A stretch of 64,000 nucleotides of DNA from CAVYUC01 sp963783085 (GCA_963783085.1 CAWAMJ010000012.1:79795-143794), one strand, 5' to 3'; counted from the stretch's first letter, positions 1 to 9,577 are shown. Notes: generated from the letters alone by a model not told the origin. A program made the numbers and translations.

Positions 1-208
1 TGAAAAAAGATAATATCATCAACAAACAAGATACACAAAATCCTTATCTCGAATATTTTTTTGATGTGCTTCGTTTCTCGGATACAATTCTGCGGTACAA
101 GCTTGATAATATATTTTTATCACTGAAGCTTCGGGATGAAACTTGCTTTTGTGTTTTAAGAATCTTCGTTAATTCACTCTTTATAAAATTTCCGCTCGAT
201 TGTCCGAA
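1..208 (-). pseudogene. cas9: Frameshifted continuation of cas9
   Basis: Reading the minus strand past the stop at 209-211 shows more Cas9 sequence spread over different frames: GKLIRTIERKFYKE, then ELTKILKTQKQ, then FHPEASVIKIYYQACTAELY running on to NEAHQKNIRDKDFVYL, then FVDDIIFF at the window edge. Joined, these match the next part of type II-C Cas9. At least four indels are needed: in the T6 (minus-strand A6) run at 224-229, near 174-178, near 138-146 and near 25-30. Either this is a decayed gene or the consensus is poor here, for example at a contig end. The sequence alone does not decide between these. Confidence 0.75.
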
Positions 209-1180
209 TTAATTTTCCCCTGATTTTTTGTGTATGGGTTTTCCAATAAGCGTTTCATAAACAAATTGCCCAACTGTTTTTTCCGATTCATCAAGGTCTT
301 TTTCGGTTTTCTTTTTTATTGCAATCCAATCTTTTTCTGAATCAACTGCCCGGAAACTTCTGCGAACACTTCCTTCTTTATCTAATTTGGGCGAGCCATC
401 TGTTTCTAACTGTGTAGTAACAACAAATTCTTTTGTTTTTCCAATCCACTTATCTAACTGCTCTTTACTTTGCCGCCTATAAATCCATCCGTTTTCAAGA
501 ATTATATTGTACCATGTACCTTTCGCATTTGTTTCATCCGTCGCTTCAACTTTTGCAACTTTCAAGGAATAAAACTCTTCTATTTTATCATCGTTTGTTT
601 TTTCTTCTTCGCCGCGCAATTGGTAGTAGCCTCGTTTTTGATTGAAGTTCAGAATAATCCAAGCTAACTCTTCTTTACTTACTTTTTCAGTCAAAGCCTT
701 TTTTCTTAGAAAATAAATTGTCCAGTCGTACGGGATTTTTAGTTTTTGTCCGTTTGCTTTAAATTCTGCAACCATCTCCTTAAAACTATCTTGAAAAATA
801 AATTCATGTTTGGACGAGCCATCTTTTCGGTAATTAAGCTTAATTTCTTTTCCGTCTTTAAATTGCCCCAACCGGTTCTCAAAGTCGATATTTTCAGCAT
901 AATGTGCGGGTAAGAATCCAAGAATTTTTAAAACGCGGTGTAAGCGTTCACGTCTCAATACATCTTTTTGGTATAATCGCCGGACACCTCTAAACCCGGT
1001 CCGTTCTGCAGTTTGTGAAATAGAAACACCCGAGTCGAATTTACCTAAAACATCCTGGCTCATCGGAATAATCCGGCTACCAAGTCCATTGATTTTACCT
1101 TCCTTTTTCTCGAAATCATGTTGCACCAACGCCCAACCAATTGAGTTGGTCCCTAAGTCAAGTCCTAAAATTCGTTTCAT
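209..1180 (-). CDS. cas9: Type II-C Cas9, N-terminal part (open frame ends early)
   Basis: This is the first 323 residues of a Cas9 RNA-guided endonuclease. The RuvC-I motif is at the start (GLDLGTNSIGWA, catalytic Asp8) and the arginine-rich bridge helix follows at about residues 59-82 (RGVRRLYQKDVLRRERLHR). Residues 83-323 match the beginning of the REC lobe of Bacteroidota type II-C Cas9. Such proteins are usually about 1,400 residues, so most of the gene, including HNH, RuvC-II/III and the PAM-interacting domain, lies to the left of the window. The frame stops at 209-211 although Cas9-like sequence continues to base 1 in other frames (see next entry). A tracrRNA is encoded divergently just upstream, which supports a type II locus. 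The start ATG has no Shine-Dalgarno, as is normal for Bacteroidota. Family assignment is secure; functionality is doubtful unless the frameshifts are sequencing errors. Confidence 0.9.
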   Translation of the reverse strand: MKRILGLDLGTNSIGWALVQHDFEKKEGKINGLGSRIIPMSQDVLGKFDSGVSISQTAERTGFRGVRRLYQKDVLRRERLHRVLKILGFLPAHYAENIDFENRLGQFKDGKEIKLNYRKDGSSKHEFIFQDSFKEMVAEFKANGQKLKIPYDWTIYFLRKKALTEKVSKEELAWIILNFNQKRGYYQLRGEEEKTNDDKIEEFYSLKVAKVEATDETNAKGTWYNIILENGWIYRRQSKEQLDKWIGKTKEFVVTTQLETDGSPKLDKEGSVRRSFRAVDSEKDWIAIKKKTEKDLDESEKTVGQFVYETLIGKPIHKKSGEN

Positions 1181-1184
1181 AATA

Positions 1185-1215
1185 TTTGTGGTTTAATTAT
1201 TTATAGCTAATTTTG
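1185..1215 (+). promoter_or_regulatory. Predicted promoter of the tracrRNA
   Basis: TTTG at 1185-1188 and TAATTTTG at 1208-1215 are separated by 19 bp. This matches the Bacteroidota sigma consensus (TTTG at -33, TAnnTTTG at -7) and points right, toward the tracrRNA. It predicts a transcription start at about 1222, immediately before the anti-repeat. Confidence 0.65.
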
Positions 1216-1221
1216 GTTTTA

Positions 1222-1300
1222 CAATTTGAAGCAACTCACAATAAGGATTATTCCGTTGTGAAAACATTTAAAGCGGTCTCGAGAGGGGTCGCTTTTTTAG
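1222..1300 (+). ncRNA. tracrRNA of the type II-C CRISPR system
   Basis: The segment upstream of and divergent from cas9 has the parts expected of a Bacteroidota tracrRNA, in order. First comes an anti-repeat at about 1222-1242 (CAATTTGAAGCAACTCACAA). A nexus-like hairpin follows at 1237-1260, with CACAA pairing with TTGTG. A GC-containing terminator hairpin closes it at 1271-1293 (AAGCGGTCTC, GAGA loop, GGGGTCGCTT), ending in T6. The anti-repeat predicts a CRISPR repeat beginning approximately GTTGTGAGTTGCTTCAAA. No CRISPR array is in the window; it should lie past cas9 on the left. The transcript would be about 77 nt. Its role is to pair with the pre-crRNA, recruit RNase III and load Cas9. 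Confidence 0.82.
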
Positions 1301-1460
1301 TTTTACCTTCTAAAAGTAGAAATTCTGTTTAACAATTTTTTGATTATCGTCATTTTTTTGCACCGGGGCTGCTCGACTGTCGTTTTCTGATTTTTGTTAC
1401 TGAGTTCAATCATTCCAATAATTGATGTTATTTTTGATGTAATTTCAATTCGGTCCGAAC

Positions 1461-4088
1461 ATGGCATCAAAATACCGCCTTTTCTTTTTTCTGTTAATCG
1501 GTTTCTGCTGGATTTTATTTCAGGCACACGGACAGGAAATTACCGGAACAGTTTTCAACAGCGACAAAGAGCCGGTTCCGTACGCTACCGTTTTTGTGCG
1601 GGAAACGCGGCAGGGAACAATTACCAATACCAACGGCCTCTTTAAAATTCAATTGCCAAAAGGAATTTACCACCTGACTATTCGTTCGCTCGGGTACCTG
1701 CAAACCGGGAAGGAAATCGACCTTCGAACCGACAGCCTGCATGTTGATGTTATCCTGGGGCGACAGGAATTCCAAATTAAAGAGGTAAAAGTTTTTCCGG
1801 GAAAAGAGGACCCGGCGTATTTTATTGTCAGGAAGGCGATGGCACAGGCGGCTTACTACCGCGAAAAAATAAAACATTACGAAGCCGAACTGTACATCAA
1901 AAGCAACTTTACGTTCACAAACATTCCGAAATTGTACCGGAAAACCCTGGAAATAGACGGACAGGAACTTGGTGACGTTTTGAAGGAAGACCGGACATAC
2001 GTCATCGAATCGTTCAATAAAATCACGTTTGATTACCCGGGAAAATACAAGCAGGAGGTCCTTGCCAAAAAAAGTTCGCTGGTGGGTTTCGACGAACCGC
2101 CGGTGATGGGATTGATTACCGCAAATTTTTATGAGGAACGTCCGAACCAGGTGATTTCACCGCTTTCGCCGCTGGCGTTGCAGCATTATAATTACCGGTA
2201 CGAAGGCTTCATTTCCGCCGGAAACCTCGACGTTTTCAAAATAAAAGTGGAACCTAAAAGAAAAAGCGGCGAACTGGTAAATGGCTACATGTACATCGTG
2301 GACCAGCTTTGGTGCCTTTACAGTGTTGACTTTAACACGCGGATGGAATTTTTTGAATACCGCCTGAAACAGCAGTACGAAAACCTGGACAACAACAACT
2401 GGCTTCCGGTTTCGCACCTCATCGAAGGCCGGTTTTCGGCTCTGGGTTTGAAAGGTGAATTTAATTACGGCGCCTCCCTCAATTACTCGGAAATTGAAGA
2501 AAATGATTTCGCCGTAAATCCTGCTTTTTCACCTGATTCAATGAAAGTTGAACCAAAAGTAACCGACGAAAAAGAGAAGGAGCTCCGGCAGGAAGTGGCT
2601 CAAATTGTTTCCCAGGAAAAGCTAACCAACCGCGATGTAAAAAAAGTTGGCCGACTGAACCGGAAAATTTTAAAAGAACAGTACCGGGACAGTACATTCG
2701 CGGCGGCATCGCAGGAAAATTACAAGCTCGAGGATAAGCCGGATTCCATTATCAATGAAAGAGCATATTGGGATACGATACGGACTATTCCGTTTACCCA
2801 GGCGGAACTGCGCGGTTACGAAATTGTTGATTCATTGCGTTCGTCCACGACAACGGCTGAGGATTCGATCATGAAATCGGAAGCAAAGAAAAAACAGGCA
2901 ATTATGCGGCTGGTGCTTGGCCACAGCGATTTTTGCCCGGATTCGCTCATTACTTTTGGTTACGGCGGATTGCTGGCTGCGCATAATTACGATTTCAATA
3001 CCGTTGACGGCAATAAATACAGACAAACCTTCCGGCTGAAATTTCAAACTGATTCGGGAAAGTTCATTTCGTTTATTCCCGAAATCGGCTATGCATTTAA
3101 CCGAAAAACCCTGTTTTGGAAAGTGGAAAGCCAACTGGAAAATATATTGTGGAAAAACAACAGCCTGCAGTTTGAAACCGGCAAACTGAGCCGCGATTTC
3201 AAACCGGAAGGATTCGGGGTAACTCCGGATTTAAACGCCATGTCAGCCTGGGTATTTGGTAAGAATTATCTCAAATTATTTGAGACTTCTTTTGTTTCAT
3301 TGAACATGCAACAAAAAGTGGTGACGAATTTAACCGTTTACGCGGGAGCGGATTTCAATCACTTCTTCCCGCTGGAAAACCATACGTCTTACAATTTTTC
3401 CGATAAAAAAGAATACGAACCCAATGTTCCTGAAGGACTCACAAAAAACAGCGAGGCGTTGGCGGAACAAAAAAGTTTTGAATATGAAATAGGAGCCGCT
3501 TACCAGCGATCGCAGAAAAAACCCTGGCTCGAAACTTCTGATTTTCTGTTTATCTCTGATTTCTATTCGATAAATGTTTTCTTCAAAAAAGGGGTGCCGG
3601 GACCATTTTCATCGAATGCCGATTTCAGCCGGATTGAGTTGAATTTCCGGCAGCTAGCCAATATTTCACCGGTTGCAGGCATCGACTGGTATGTTAATGC
3701 GGGAACTTTCATCAGCAACACCCGGCTGCATTTTTCGCAGTTCAAACATTTTCGCACCGCCGAAAGCCCGGTTTCTTTCCGGCCGTTTACGCATACGTTT
3801 CAGTTGATCAACGATTACCGCTACAGCACAACCGAAAGTTATGTAACTGCCGGCGCTGAATATCGGACAGAATACCTGTTGCTGCGTTACCTTTCGTTCC
3901 TGAACCAGCGAACCTGGAGCGAAAGTTTACACCTGAATTATCTTTCTACACCGGCGTTGCAAAACTACTGGGAAGCAGGCTACAGTTTAAACAACTTGTT
4001 TTTCCTGGGGAATGTGGGAGTCTTCGCCGCATTTAATGGAAACAAGTTTGAAGCCGTTGAAGTAAAAGTATCGGTTTCGGGGTTGTAA
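1461..4088 (+). CDS. DUF5686 / carboxypeptidase-regulatory-like domain outer-membrane protein
   Basis: An 875-residue protein with a signal peptide (about residues 1-25, ending AHG). A carboxypeptidase regulatory-like beta-sandwich follows at about residues 26-110 (EITGTVFNSDKEPVPYATVF, TNTNGLFKIQLPKG). The long DUF5686 region ends in alternating aromatic/polar beta strands that resemble an outer-membrane barrel. The architecture is common in Bacteroidota and resembles the N-terminal plug region of SusC/TonB-dependent proteins, but no TonB box or SusD partner is visible. The start ATG follows a TATTTTTG (-7 like) box at 1429-1436 by 25 nt. Precise function is unknown; a role in the envelope is inferred. 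The gene converges with the DUF1697 gene. Confidence 0.85.
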   Translation: MASKYRLFFFLLIGFCWILFQAHGQEITGTVFNSDKEPVPYATVFVRETRQGTITNTNGLFKIQLPKGIYHLTIRSLGYLQTGKEIDLRTDSLHVDVILGRQEFQIKEVKVFPGKEDPAYFIVRKAMAQAAYYREKIKHYEAELYIKSNFTFTNIPKLYRKTLEIDGQELGDVLKEDRTYVIESFNKITFDYPGKYKQEVLAKKSSLVGFDEPPVMGLITANFYEERPNQVISPLSPLALQHYNYRYEGFISAGNLDVFKIKVEPKRKSGELVNGYMYIVDQLWCLYSVDFNTRMEFFEYRLKQQYENLDNNNWLPVSHLIEGRFSALGLKGEFNYGASLNYSEIEENDFAVNPAFSPDSMKVEPKVTDEKEKELRQEVAQIVSQEKLTNRDVKKVGRLNRKILKEQYRDSTFAAASQENYKLEDKPDSIINERAYWDTIRTIPFTQAELRGYEIVDSLRSSTTTAEDSIMKSEAKKKQAIMRLVLGHSDFCPDSLITFGYGGLLAAHNYDFNTVDGNKYRQTFRLKFQTDSGKFISFIPEIGYAFNRKTLFWKVESQLENILWKNNSLQFETGKLSRDFKPEGFGVTPDLNAMSAWVFGKNYLKLFETSFVSLNMQQKVVTNLTVYAGADFNHFFPLENHTSYNFSDKKEYEPNVPEGLTKNSEALAEQKSFEYEIGAAYQRSQKKPWLETSDFLFISDFYSINVFFKKGVPGPFSSNADFSRIELNFRQLANISPVAGIDWYVNAGTFISNTRLHFSQFKHFRTAESPVSFRPFTHTFQLINDYRYSTTESYVTAGAEYRTEYLLLRYLSFLNQRTWSESLHLNYLSTPALQNYWEAGYSLNNLFFLGNVGVFAAFNGNKFEAVEVKVSVSGL

Positions 4089-4098
4089 CCATCAACAT

Positions 4099-4641
4099 TT
4101 ACAGTTTATTAATAATTTTCTGTACGGTGTTCCAGTTTCTTGTTGTAATTTCTTTTCCGTAAAAACGTTCCAGAATTTCCATTGCTTTCACGGTTCCTGA
4201 AACCGAAAGATCCAAAACACTGAAAACCATTTTTTCTTTCACATCCAAAATCTGAAATGATCTATCTTCAGACATCCACGGTAAAAGTACATCGGCATCC
4301 GGCGCTTGTTTTAAAAATGAAACGTATAAACGGATGTCTTTGGTTATTTTGACACCGCCAAACGGGTTGTGTTGTTGAATCTTACGCAAATCTTCGGATT
4401 TTCTGATCAGCACCGGAACGGGGAAACCAAAACAATGTTTAAGAAAATCTGCCACTGTTTTTTCAAGTTCACCAACGACGGTTGTTTCTGTTTCAAAAAT
4501 TACATTACCCGAATTCAGCAGGGTAATCACATTCCGAAATCCTTGTTTTTCCATCTGGTTTCGGAGTTCCGCCATCGGAACTTTTTTATGTCCTCCAATG
4601 TTAATGCCGCGCAGAAAAGCAATGTATTTAACGTTTTTCAT
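4099..4641 (-). CDS. DUF1697 family protein
   Basis: A small cytoplasmic protein of about 180 residues with the diagnostic DUF1697 beginning (YIAFLRGINIGGHKKVPM) and the conserved NSGNVIFE segment. The family has a ferredoxin-like fold and no assigned biochemical activity. The ATG at 4641 is preferred because the family motif starts right after it; an in-frame ATG at 4671 would add ten basic residues. It ends 10 bp from the convergent DUF5686 gene. Confidence 0.88.
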   Translation of the reverse strand: MKNVKYIAFLRGINIGGHKKVPMAELRNQMEKQGFRNVITLLNSGNVIFETETTVVGELEKTVADFLKHCFGFPVPVLIRKSEDLRKIQQHNPFGGVKITKDIRLYVSFLKQAPDADVLLPWMSEDRSFQILDVKEKMVFSVLDLSVSGTVKAMEILERFYGKEITTRNWNTVQKIINKL

Positions 4642-4679
4642 GGATTTTCTCTTTTTAGTTCCGGTTTTCATTTCTTCTT

Positions 4680-6059
4680 TTACTGATTTTCAATTTTCAA
4701 CCGCGGAAAACAATTTATTGCATTTTCCCTGAAAACAGCCGAGATTATTTTTTTAGCGGTTGCTTCATCGGTTTGTCCGCCCGATATTCTTTCGGCCAGC
4801 ACCTCGCAAACCACTTGCTTCCCAAATTCGTGCGAACCAACCGCTTCTTCGATAAAATGACAGTCGCCACCCCATAGAATTTTATTGTATGGCACACAAT
4901 CGAGCATTTCATTGAATGTTATTTTCGCCCGTTCTTTTGAAATTTGCGGCAGCCACACCAGGTTGAGGTATACGTTTGGAAACATTTTTCCGAGTGCGGT
5001 AAATTCACCGGTCCAGGGAAACCCGCCGTGAAAAATGTCGAAACGTGTTTTCGGATGTTCCAGGAATAAATTGTTGATATTGGCCGGATTTCCGTTTTCG
5101 AGCCGGTTACCGTTTCCGGCCATATAACCGGTATGAATTTGGACGGTCAGGTTGTATTCCGCCGCTTTATCGAGAAACCAGTGAAACATAAAATCCTGTA
5201 ACGCCTTATGCTCCGATGCCGTTAAACCGTTAGATTTTCCATATAATTCATCTGCAACCTCCCCCGGCGTATTTTCGTAATAAATCGTTCTGCTGTACGC
5301 CATTGAATTTTTCAATGCGACCGCACCATGTTTTATGGCTGATTGCAAAATAAAATCGGCAAACATCAGGTATTCATCAAGTGTATTAATTGTTTTCACG
5401 CCTGTTGCTTCAGTGAAATTTGCAACTGTTTTGTTGTTTGGTGTAAATACCTCGCGCGCCCTGCCAATGTTGTTTACCAATTGGTTCACAGGCAAAACTA
5501 GAGTAAAATATTTTTCATTTACGTTTAAATTCAAAGGCGACCAATGCTGATCAATGAGCATGGTTTCGAAACCTGCCTGTTTAAAACACGAATCGAACCA
5601 GACCGGGTAATTTCGGTAATTGGATTCAATCTGATGAGAAAGTCGCTCAATGCCATCTTTTGTAAATGCTTTTTCGTTATACCCGTAACATTTTTTGAAT
5701 CCTTCCAGGAACTGACCGTAATAACTGGTTTGACTGCAAAAGCTGAGAAAATTCCCGTTTTCGTCCCAAAGTTCGCCGGGTGTTTTGCTGTTTAACAAAT
5801 CTGTTGTCAATTTATCTGCCCCGGCTGTAATCATATCGGCCATTAGATATGAATTAGCGAGCAGTACCCAGAAATTGTAATTTTCATACCCCATTTCTGC
5901 CGGATTTCGCTGATGTTCATGTGTGTTGATTATTTTAACCGCCCCTGCGAAATCCATTAACTCATTGTACGTATTTTTTTGTGGTGACGAAAAGCCCCCG
6001 GAAATAAGGGCAAGCGTTACAAGGATAACCTGAAAAGTAACCTGTTTTGCCTTTTTCAT
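4680..6059 (-). CDS. Exported amidohydrolase-family protein
   Basis: A 459-residue protein with an N-terminal signal peptide (about residues 1-24) and metal-dependent TIM-barrel hydrolase motifs. THEHQ near residue 46 is the HxH metal pair at the end of strand 1. IHTGY, FHGGFPW and GGDCH further along correspond to later metal-binding or catalytic segments. It fits the amidohydrolase_2 superfamily, which includes hydrolases and decarboxylases. The substrate cannot be read from the sequence. It lies immediately upstream of the DUF1697 gene on the same strand (38 bp from the preferred start) and is divergent from the symporter gene. Confidence 0.82.
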   Translation of the reverse strand: MKKAKQVTFQVILVTLALISGGFSSPQKNTYNELMDFAGAVKIINTHEHQRNPAEMGYENYNFWVLLANSYLMADMITAGADKLTTDLLNSKTPGELWDENGNFLSFCSQTSYYGQFLEGFKKCYGYNEKAFTKDGIERLSHQIESNYRNYPVWFDSCFKQAGFETMLIDQHWSPLNLNVNEKYFTLVLPVNQLVNNIGRAREVFTPNNKTVANFTEATGVKTINTLDEYLMFADFILQSAIKHGAVALKNSMAYSRTIYYENTPGEVADELYGKSNGLTASEHKALQDFMFHWFLDKAAEYNLTVQIHTGYMAGNGNRLENGNPANINNLFLEHPKTRFDIFHGGFPWTGEFTALGKMFPNVYLNLVWLPQISKERAKITFNEMLDCVPYNKILWGGDCHFIEEAVGSHEFGKQVVCEVLAERISGGQTDEATAKKIISAVFRENAINCFPRLKIENQ

Positions 6060-6262
6060 TTTTTACAGATTTAGTTGAGCTGATCGATTTATTCCGGATA
6101 AAGGTAAAAAAACAATCAGATGAAATTAAAAACGATCTTAACGGATATTCATCCGGTTTTCCATTTTTCGGAACCTTTTTAATCAAATCTCTGAATTTGC
6201 CAGATTTCCAAAAAGCGATAATTTAGCGACTTCTTTTATAAACAAATAAAAACAGACCAACA

Positions 6263-7489
6263 TTGAAATTATCTAAAATTAAACTGCACTGGCAAATTCT
6301 GGCCGCTCTGATACTGGCTGTAATTTTCGGTTATTTTTTTCCGGCAGGCGTAACCTACGTATCGTGGTTGGGAGATATTTTCCTCAGAGCGTTAAAAATG
6401 GTCATCATCCCGCTTGTTTTCAGCTCGATTGTTAGCGGGGTTACCAGCATTGGCGCCGGAAAAAACCTGGGCCGCCTCGGATTAAAAACACTATCCTACT
6501 ACCTTGTAACCAGCACGTTGGCCATACTAACCGGATTAACATTTGTAAACCTTGTTGAGCCGGGAGTGGGGGTCGATCTCGGATTTCAAAAAGAAGTGGA
6601 AGGACTGGCAGAACATGCCGGCTCGGTGAAAGATATTCTCTACCGCCTGATTCCGGAAAACATTGTAGATGTGATGGCACAGGGGGAAATTCTTCCTGTT
6701 ATTTTCTTCGCAATTATTTTTGGTTTTTTCATTACTCAGGTAGAAACCCGCTACAAAGCTTCGCTTTCCACATTTTTCGATGCAGTTTTCGATGTGATGA
6801 TGAAAGTAACGCTTTTCATTATCAAATTTACCCCACTCGGAATTTTCGGGATTGTTGCGCGCGAAGTAGCCCGAAATTCGGAACAACTGGCGAGTATTGC
6901 GGGAAGTCTGGCAGTTTACAGCTTGTGTGTGGTTGCAGGTTTAATTTTTCATGCATTTGTAACACTTCCGCTCATTGTGCGAATTATTGGGAAAGCCCGT
7001 CCGTTTGCTCATCTTAAAAACATGAGTACTGCATTGCTCACGGCTTTTTCCACTTCATCGTCGAGCGCGACACTGCCAATAACAATGGAAGCGCTGGAGC
7101 ATAACAGCGGCGTTTCCAATAAAATTACCAGTTTTACGTTGCCACTGGGCGCTACCATTAATATGGACGGAACAGCGCTGTATGAATGTGTGGCAGCAAT
7201 GTTTATCGCACAGGCATACGGGGTGGATTTAACATTCCTTCAGCAAATGATGGTGGTTTTTACGGCATTGCTGGCTTCGATTGGGGCCGCCGGAATTCCC
7301 ATGGCCGGACTTGTAATGATTACTGTGGTACTTTCTGCCGTCGGCCTTCCGCTGGAAGGAATCGGATTAATTTTAGCCGTTGACCGGATTCTCGATATGC
7401 TCAGGACTTCCGTAAACGTATGGAGCGACAGTTGTGGCGCCGTGACCATTGCACGTTCGGAAAATGAAGCCACTTCTGTTGCTGTTTAA
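6263..7489 (+). CDS. Dicarboxylate/amino acid:cation symporter (DAACS family)
   Basis: A 408-residue membrane protein of the glutamate/aspartate/C4-dicarboxylate:cation symporter family, with about eight transmembrane helices and re-entrant loops. Family motifs are clear: the serine-rich STSSSSATLP in hairpin 1, the sodium/substrate-binding NMDGTALYE, and the helix-8 segment DRILDMLRTSVNVWSDS. It would import glutamate, aspartate or dicarboxylates using Na+ or H+. The start is TTG at 6263. The exact substrate is uncertain. It is transcribed toward the two-component pair, with 150 bp in between. Confidence 0.9.
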   Translation: MKLSKIKLHWQILAALILAVIFGYFFPAGVTYVSWLGDIFLRALKMVIIPLVFSSIVSGVTSIGAGKNLGRLGLKTLSYYLVTSTLAILTGLTFVNLVEPGVGVDLGFQKEVEGLAEHAGSVKDILYRLIPENIVDVMAQGEILPVIFFAIIFGFFITQVETRYKASLSTFFDAVFDVMMKVTLFIIKFTPLGIFGIVAREVARNSEQLASIAGSLAVYSLCVVAGLIFHAFVTLPLIVRIIGKARPFAHLKNMSTALLTAFSTSSSSATLPITMEALEHNSGVSNKITSFTLPLGATINMDGTALYECVAAMFIAQAYGVDLTFLQQMMVVFTALLASIGAAGIPMAGLVMITVVLSAVGLPLEGIGLILAVDRILDMLRTSVNVWSDSCGAVTIARSENEATSVAV

Positions 7490-7639
7490 AATCATCTGCA
7501 AAATTATTGTTTTAATCGACAACAGGCTATCATTTCACCGCATCCTGAACCTGGGAAAATTTACTGCCCAATTCGCAGAAAAGCATTCGTTTTCACGCAA
7601 TAAACTCGTAAAATTGTATTTAAATCGATTTCAACGGAC

Positions 7640-8671
7640 ATGAACATTTTTAAGTACCGGGTTTTAAACCACATCCTTTTCTGGATTTTTATCTACGTTT
7701 TCTATACCATGCCATTCGTGCTAACCAGCGGCGATCTTTCCGAAGCATCTATAAACCTGATTTACATTCCTTTCGATATTATCACCGTTTATGTTGTCAT
7801 TGAATTTTTGATTCCTCAGTTTCTGCTGAAGAACCGAAAACTCCTTCTTTTTTTACTGGGTCTGGCGTTAATTATTTCCTTCAACATTACCATCTCGCAA
7901 TATATCCGGTACCAAATTCAGCCATTGCTTGGTTTCTGGACCATGAGCCGGCCATTAATCTACGATTTGTTTTATTCGCTGCTCTCAAATTTTATGATTG
8001 TTGGTCTGGCTTCGGCAATGAAATTATTGCGTTATTCCTATCATATTCAATTATCGCAATCGGAACTCGAAAGAAGGACTGCCCAGTCGGAATTGAATAT
8101 TTTACGCTCACAAATAAATCCGCATTTTCTTTTTAATACGCTGAACAACATCGATTCTTTAATTTTCGAAGACCGCGATAAGGCATCAAATGCCATTTTC
8201 CTGCTTTCGAAAATTATGCGTTACATGCTCCAGGAATCGAATGCCGATAAGGTGACGGTTGAAAATGAACTGGCCTACATTCGCGATTACCTGAAACTGG
8301 TGGAACTAAGTTTTAAAAATCCGGATTTCATCAGGTACAGGGAATCCGGGGGCAATACCGGCAAAGAAATCCCGCCGTTGTTGTTTATCCCGATCATTGA
8401 AAATACTATTAAACACTGCAACAAGCAGGTTAATTCGCCGGGGGTGGACATCGAATTCCGCATCGATGAGGATTTCATCACTTTGAAAACACAGAACTAC
8501 ATCAAACCCAATAACCTTAAACTACCCGAACCAACTACCGGCACCGGATTAAAAAATGTGGAGAAAAGGCTAAAACTGTTGTACAACGGGAATTATAAAT
8601 TTGATATCAACAAAAACGATAATAAATTTGAGGTGTTTATTCAGGTTCCTTTACAAAGAAACAACAGGTAA
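7640..8671 (+). CDS. LytS-type sensor histidine kinase
   Basis: A 343-residue membrane kinase. Four hydrophobic helices occupy about residues 10-130, followed by a coiled segment and a His_kinase (PF06580) domain. The phosphoacceptor His is about residue 162 in QINPHFLFNTLNNID. An ATP-binding region with PLLFIPIIENTIKH and a glycine-rich GTGLKNVEKRL follows. It should autophosphorylate and pass phosphate to the LytTR regulator encoded 17 bp downstream. The stimulus is unknown, and no periplasmic sensor domain is evident between the short membrane helices. Confidence 0.92.
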   Translation: MNIFKYRVLNHILFWIFIYVFYTMPFVLTSGDLSEASINLIYIPFDIITVYVVIEFLIPQFLLKNRKLLLFLLGLALIISFNITISQYIRYQIQPLLGFWTMSRPLIYDLFYSLLSNFMIVGLASAMKLLRYSYHIQLSQSELERRTAQSELNILRSQINPHFLFNTLNNIDSLIFEDRDKASNAIFLLSKIMRYMLQESNADKVTVENELAYIRDYLKLVELSFKNPDFIRYRESGGNTGKEIPPLLFIPIIENTIKHCNKQVNSPGVDIEFRIDEDFITLKTQNYIKPNNLKLPEPTTGTGLKNVEKRLKLLYNGNYKFDINKNDNKFEVFIQVPLQRNNR

Positions 8672-8688
8672 CCAAAAATTGCACAACC

Positions 8689-9429
8689 ATGAAAATGAAT
8701 TGCATAGCAGTTGATGATGAAATACTGGCGCTAAAAAAAATAGAACGATATGCAGCCCGCCTGGATTACCTGAACTTGCTGGGAACATTTGACAACGCAC
8801 TTTCCACCTTTTCCTTTCTCCGCGAAAATAAGGTCGACCTCATTTTCCTTGATATCCAAATGGACGAATTCACCGGGATTCAGTTGCTTGAAACGTTGAA
8901 GAATCCGCCGTATGTCATCCTCACTACGGCATATGATGAATATGCGTTGAAAGCTTACGAACTCGATGTAATGGATTACCTGTTGAAACCAATTCCGTTC
9001 GAACGGTTTGTAAAAGCAACTGAAAAAGTGTATGCCCGATTCATGAAAGATCAGGGACACCATCAACAGGCTGTACCGGAAACAGCGCAACAACAGGAAC
9101 CTGCACGGCAGGAATATACGTTTATCAAATCGGGCAATAAAACCGTGAAGGTTTATTTTAACAAAGTCCTTTATATTGAAGGAATGCGCGATTACCTGCA
9201 GATTCATACTGAAGACGGCCGCATTATGACGTTGTTAAACTTTAAAAACCTTCCTGATATTTTTGATCCGCAAAAATTTGTGCGCGTTCACAAATCCTAT
9301 GTGATCTCGGTAGATAAAATCAACTACATTGAAAACAATACCATCAAAATCGGCGGTAAACTCATTCCCATTAGCAACACATACAAGGTGGCTTTTTATA
9401 ATTTGCTGAACAAAAAGAATTTCGTGTAA
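8689..9429 (+). CDS. LytTR-family response regulator
   Basis: A 246-residue regulator with an N-terminal receiver domain and a C-terminal LytTR DNA-binding domain. In the receiver the phosphoacceptor is Asp55 in FLDIQM, and the conserved Thr and Lys are in TTAYDEYALKAYE and YLLKPI. The LytTR domain (about residues 140-246) includes KVLYIEGMRDYLQIHT and FVRVHKSYVIS. A Gln/Pro-rich linker joins the domains. It is the cognate partner of the upstream LytS-like kinase. The target genes are not visible. Confidence 0.93.
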   Translation: MKMNCIAVDDEILALKKIERYAARLDYLNLLGTFDNALSTFSFLRENKVDLIFLDIQMDEFTGIQLLETLKNPPYVILTTAYDEYALKAYELDVMDYLLKPIPFERFVKATEKVYARFMKDQGHHQQAVPETAQQQEPARQEYTFIKSGNKTVKVYFNKVLYIEGMRDYLQIHTEDGRIMTLLNFKNLPDIFDPQKFVRVHKSYVISVDKINYIENNTIKIGGKLIPISNTYKVAFYNLLNKKNFV

Positions 9430-9577
9430 AAAGAAGGTCTGTGTCTTCCGCCTGTCAACTCATTCTACTATTCGCTCCCTTTCCTTTTTACATTTTTTAA
9501 TAGGTCAGGTTGAACTGAAATTCCTATTTTTGAACGATTTTCATTAAATAAACCAAATAAAACCAGAGAATATAAAA

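Noticed and set aside
433..667. Plus-strand small frames inside cas9
   Set aside because: Shadows of the minus-strand Cas9 frame without any family signal.
1..1300. A CRISPR array beside cas9
   Set aside because: No repeated 36-48 bp units with spacers are present; only the tracrRNA is in the window.
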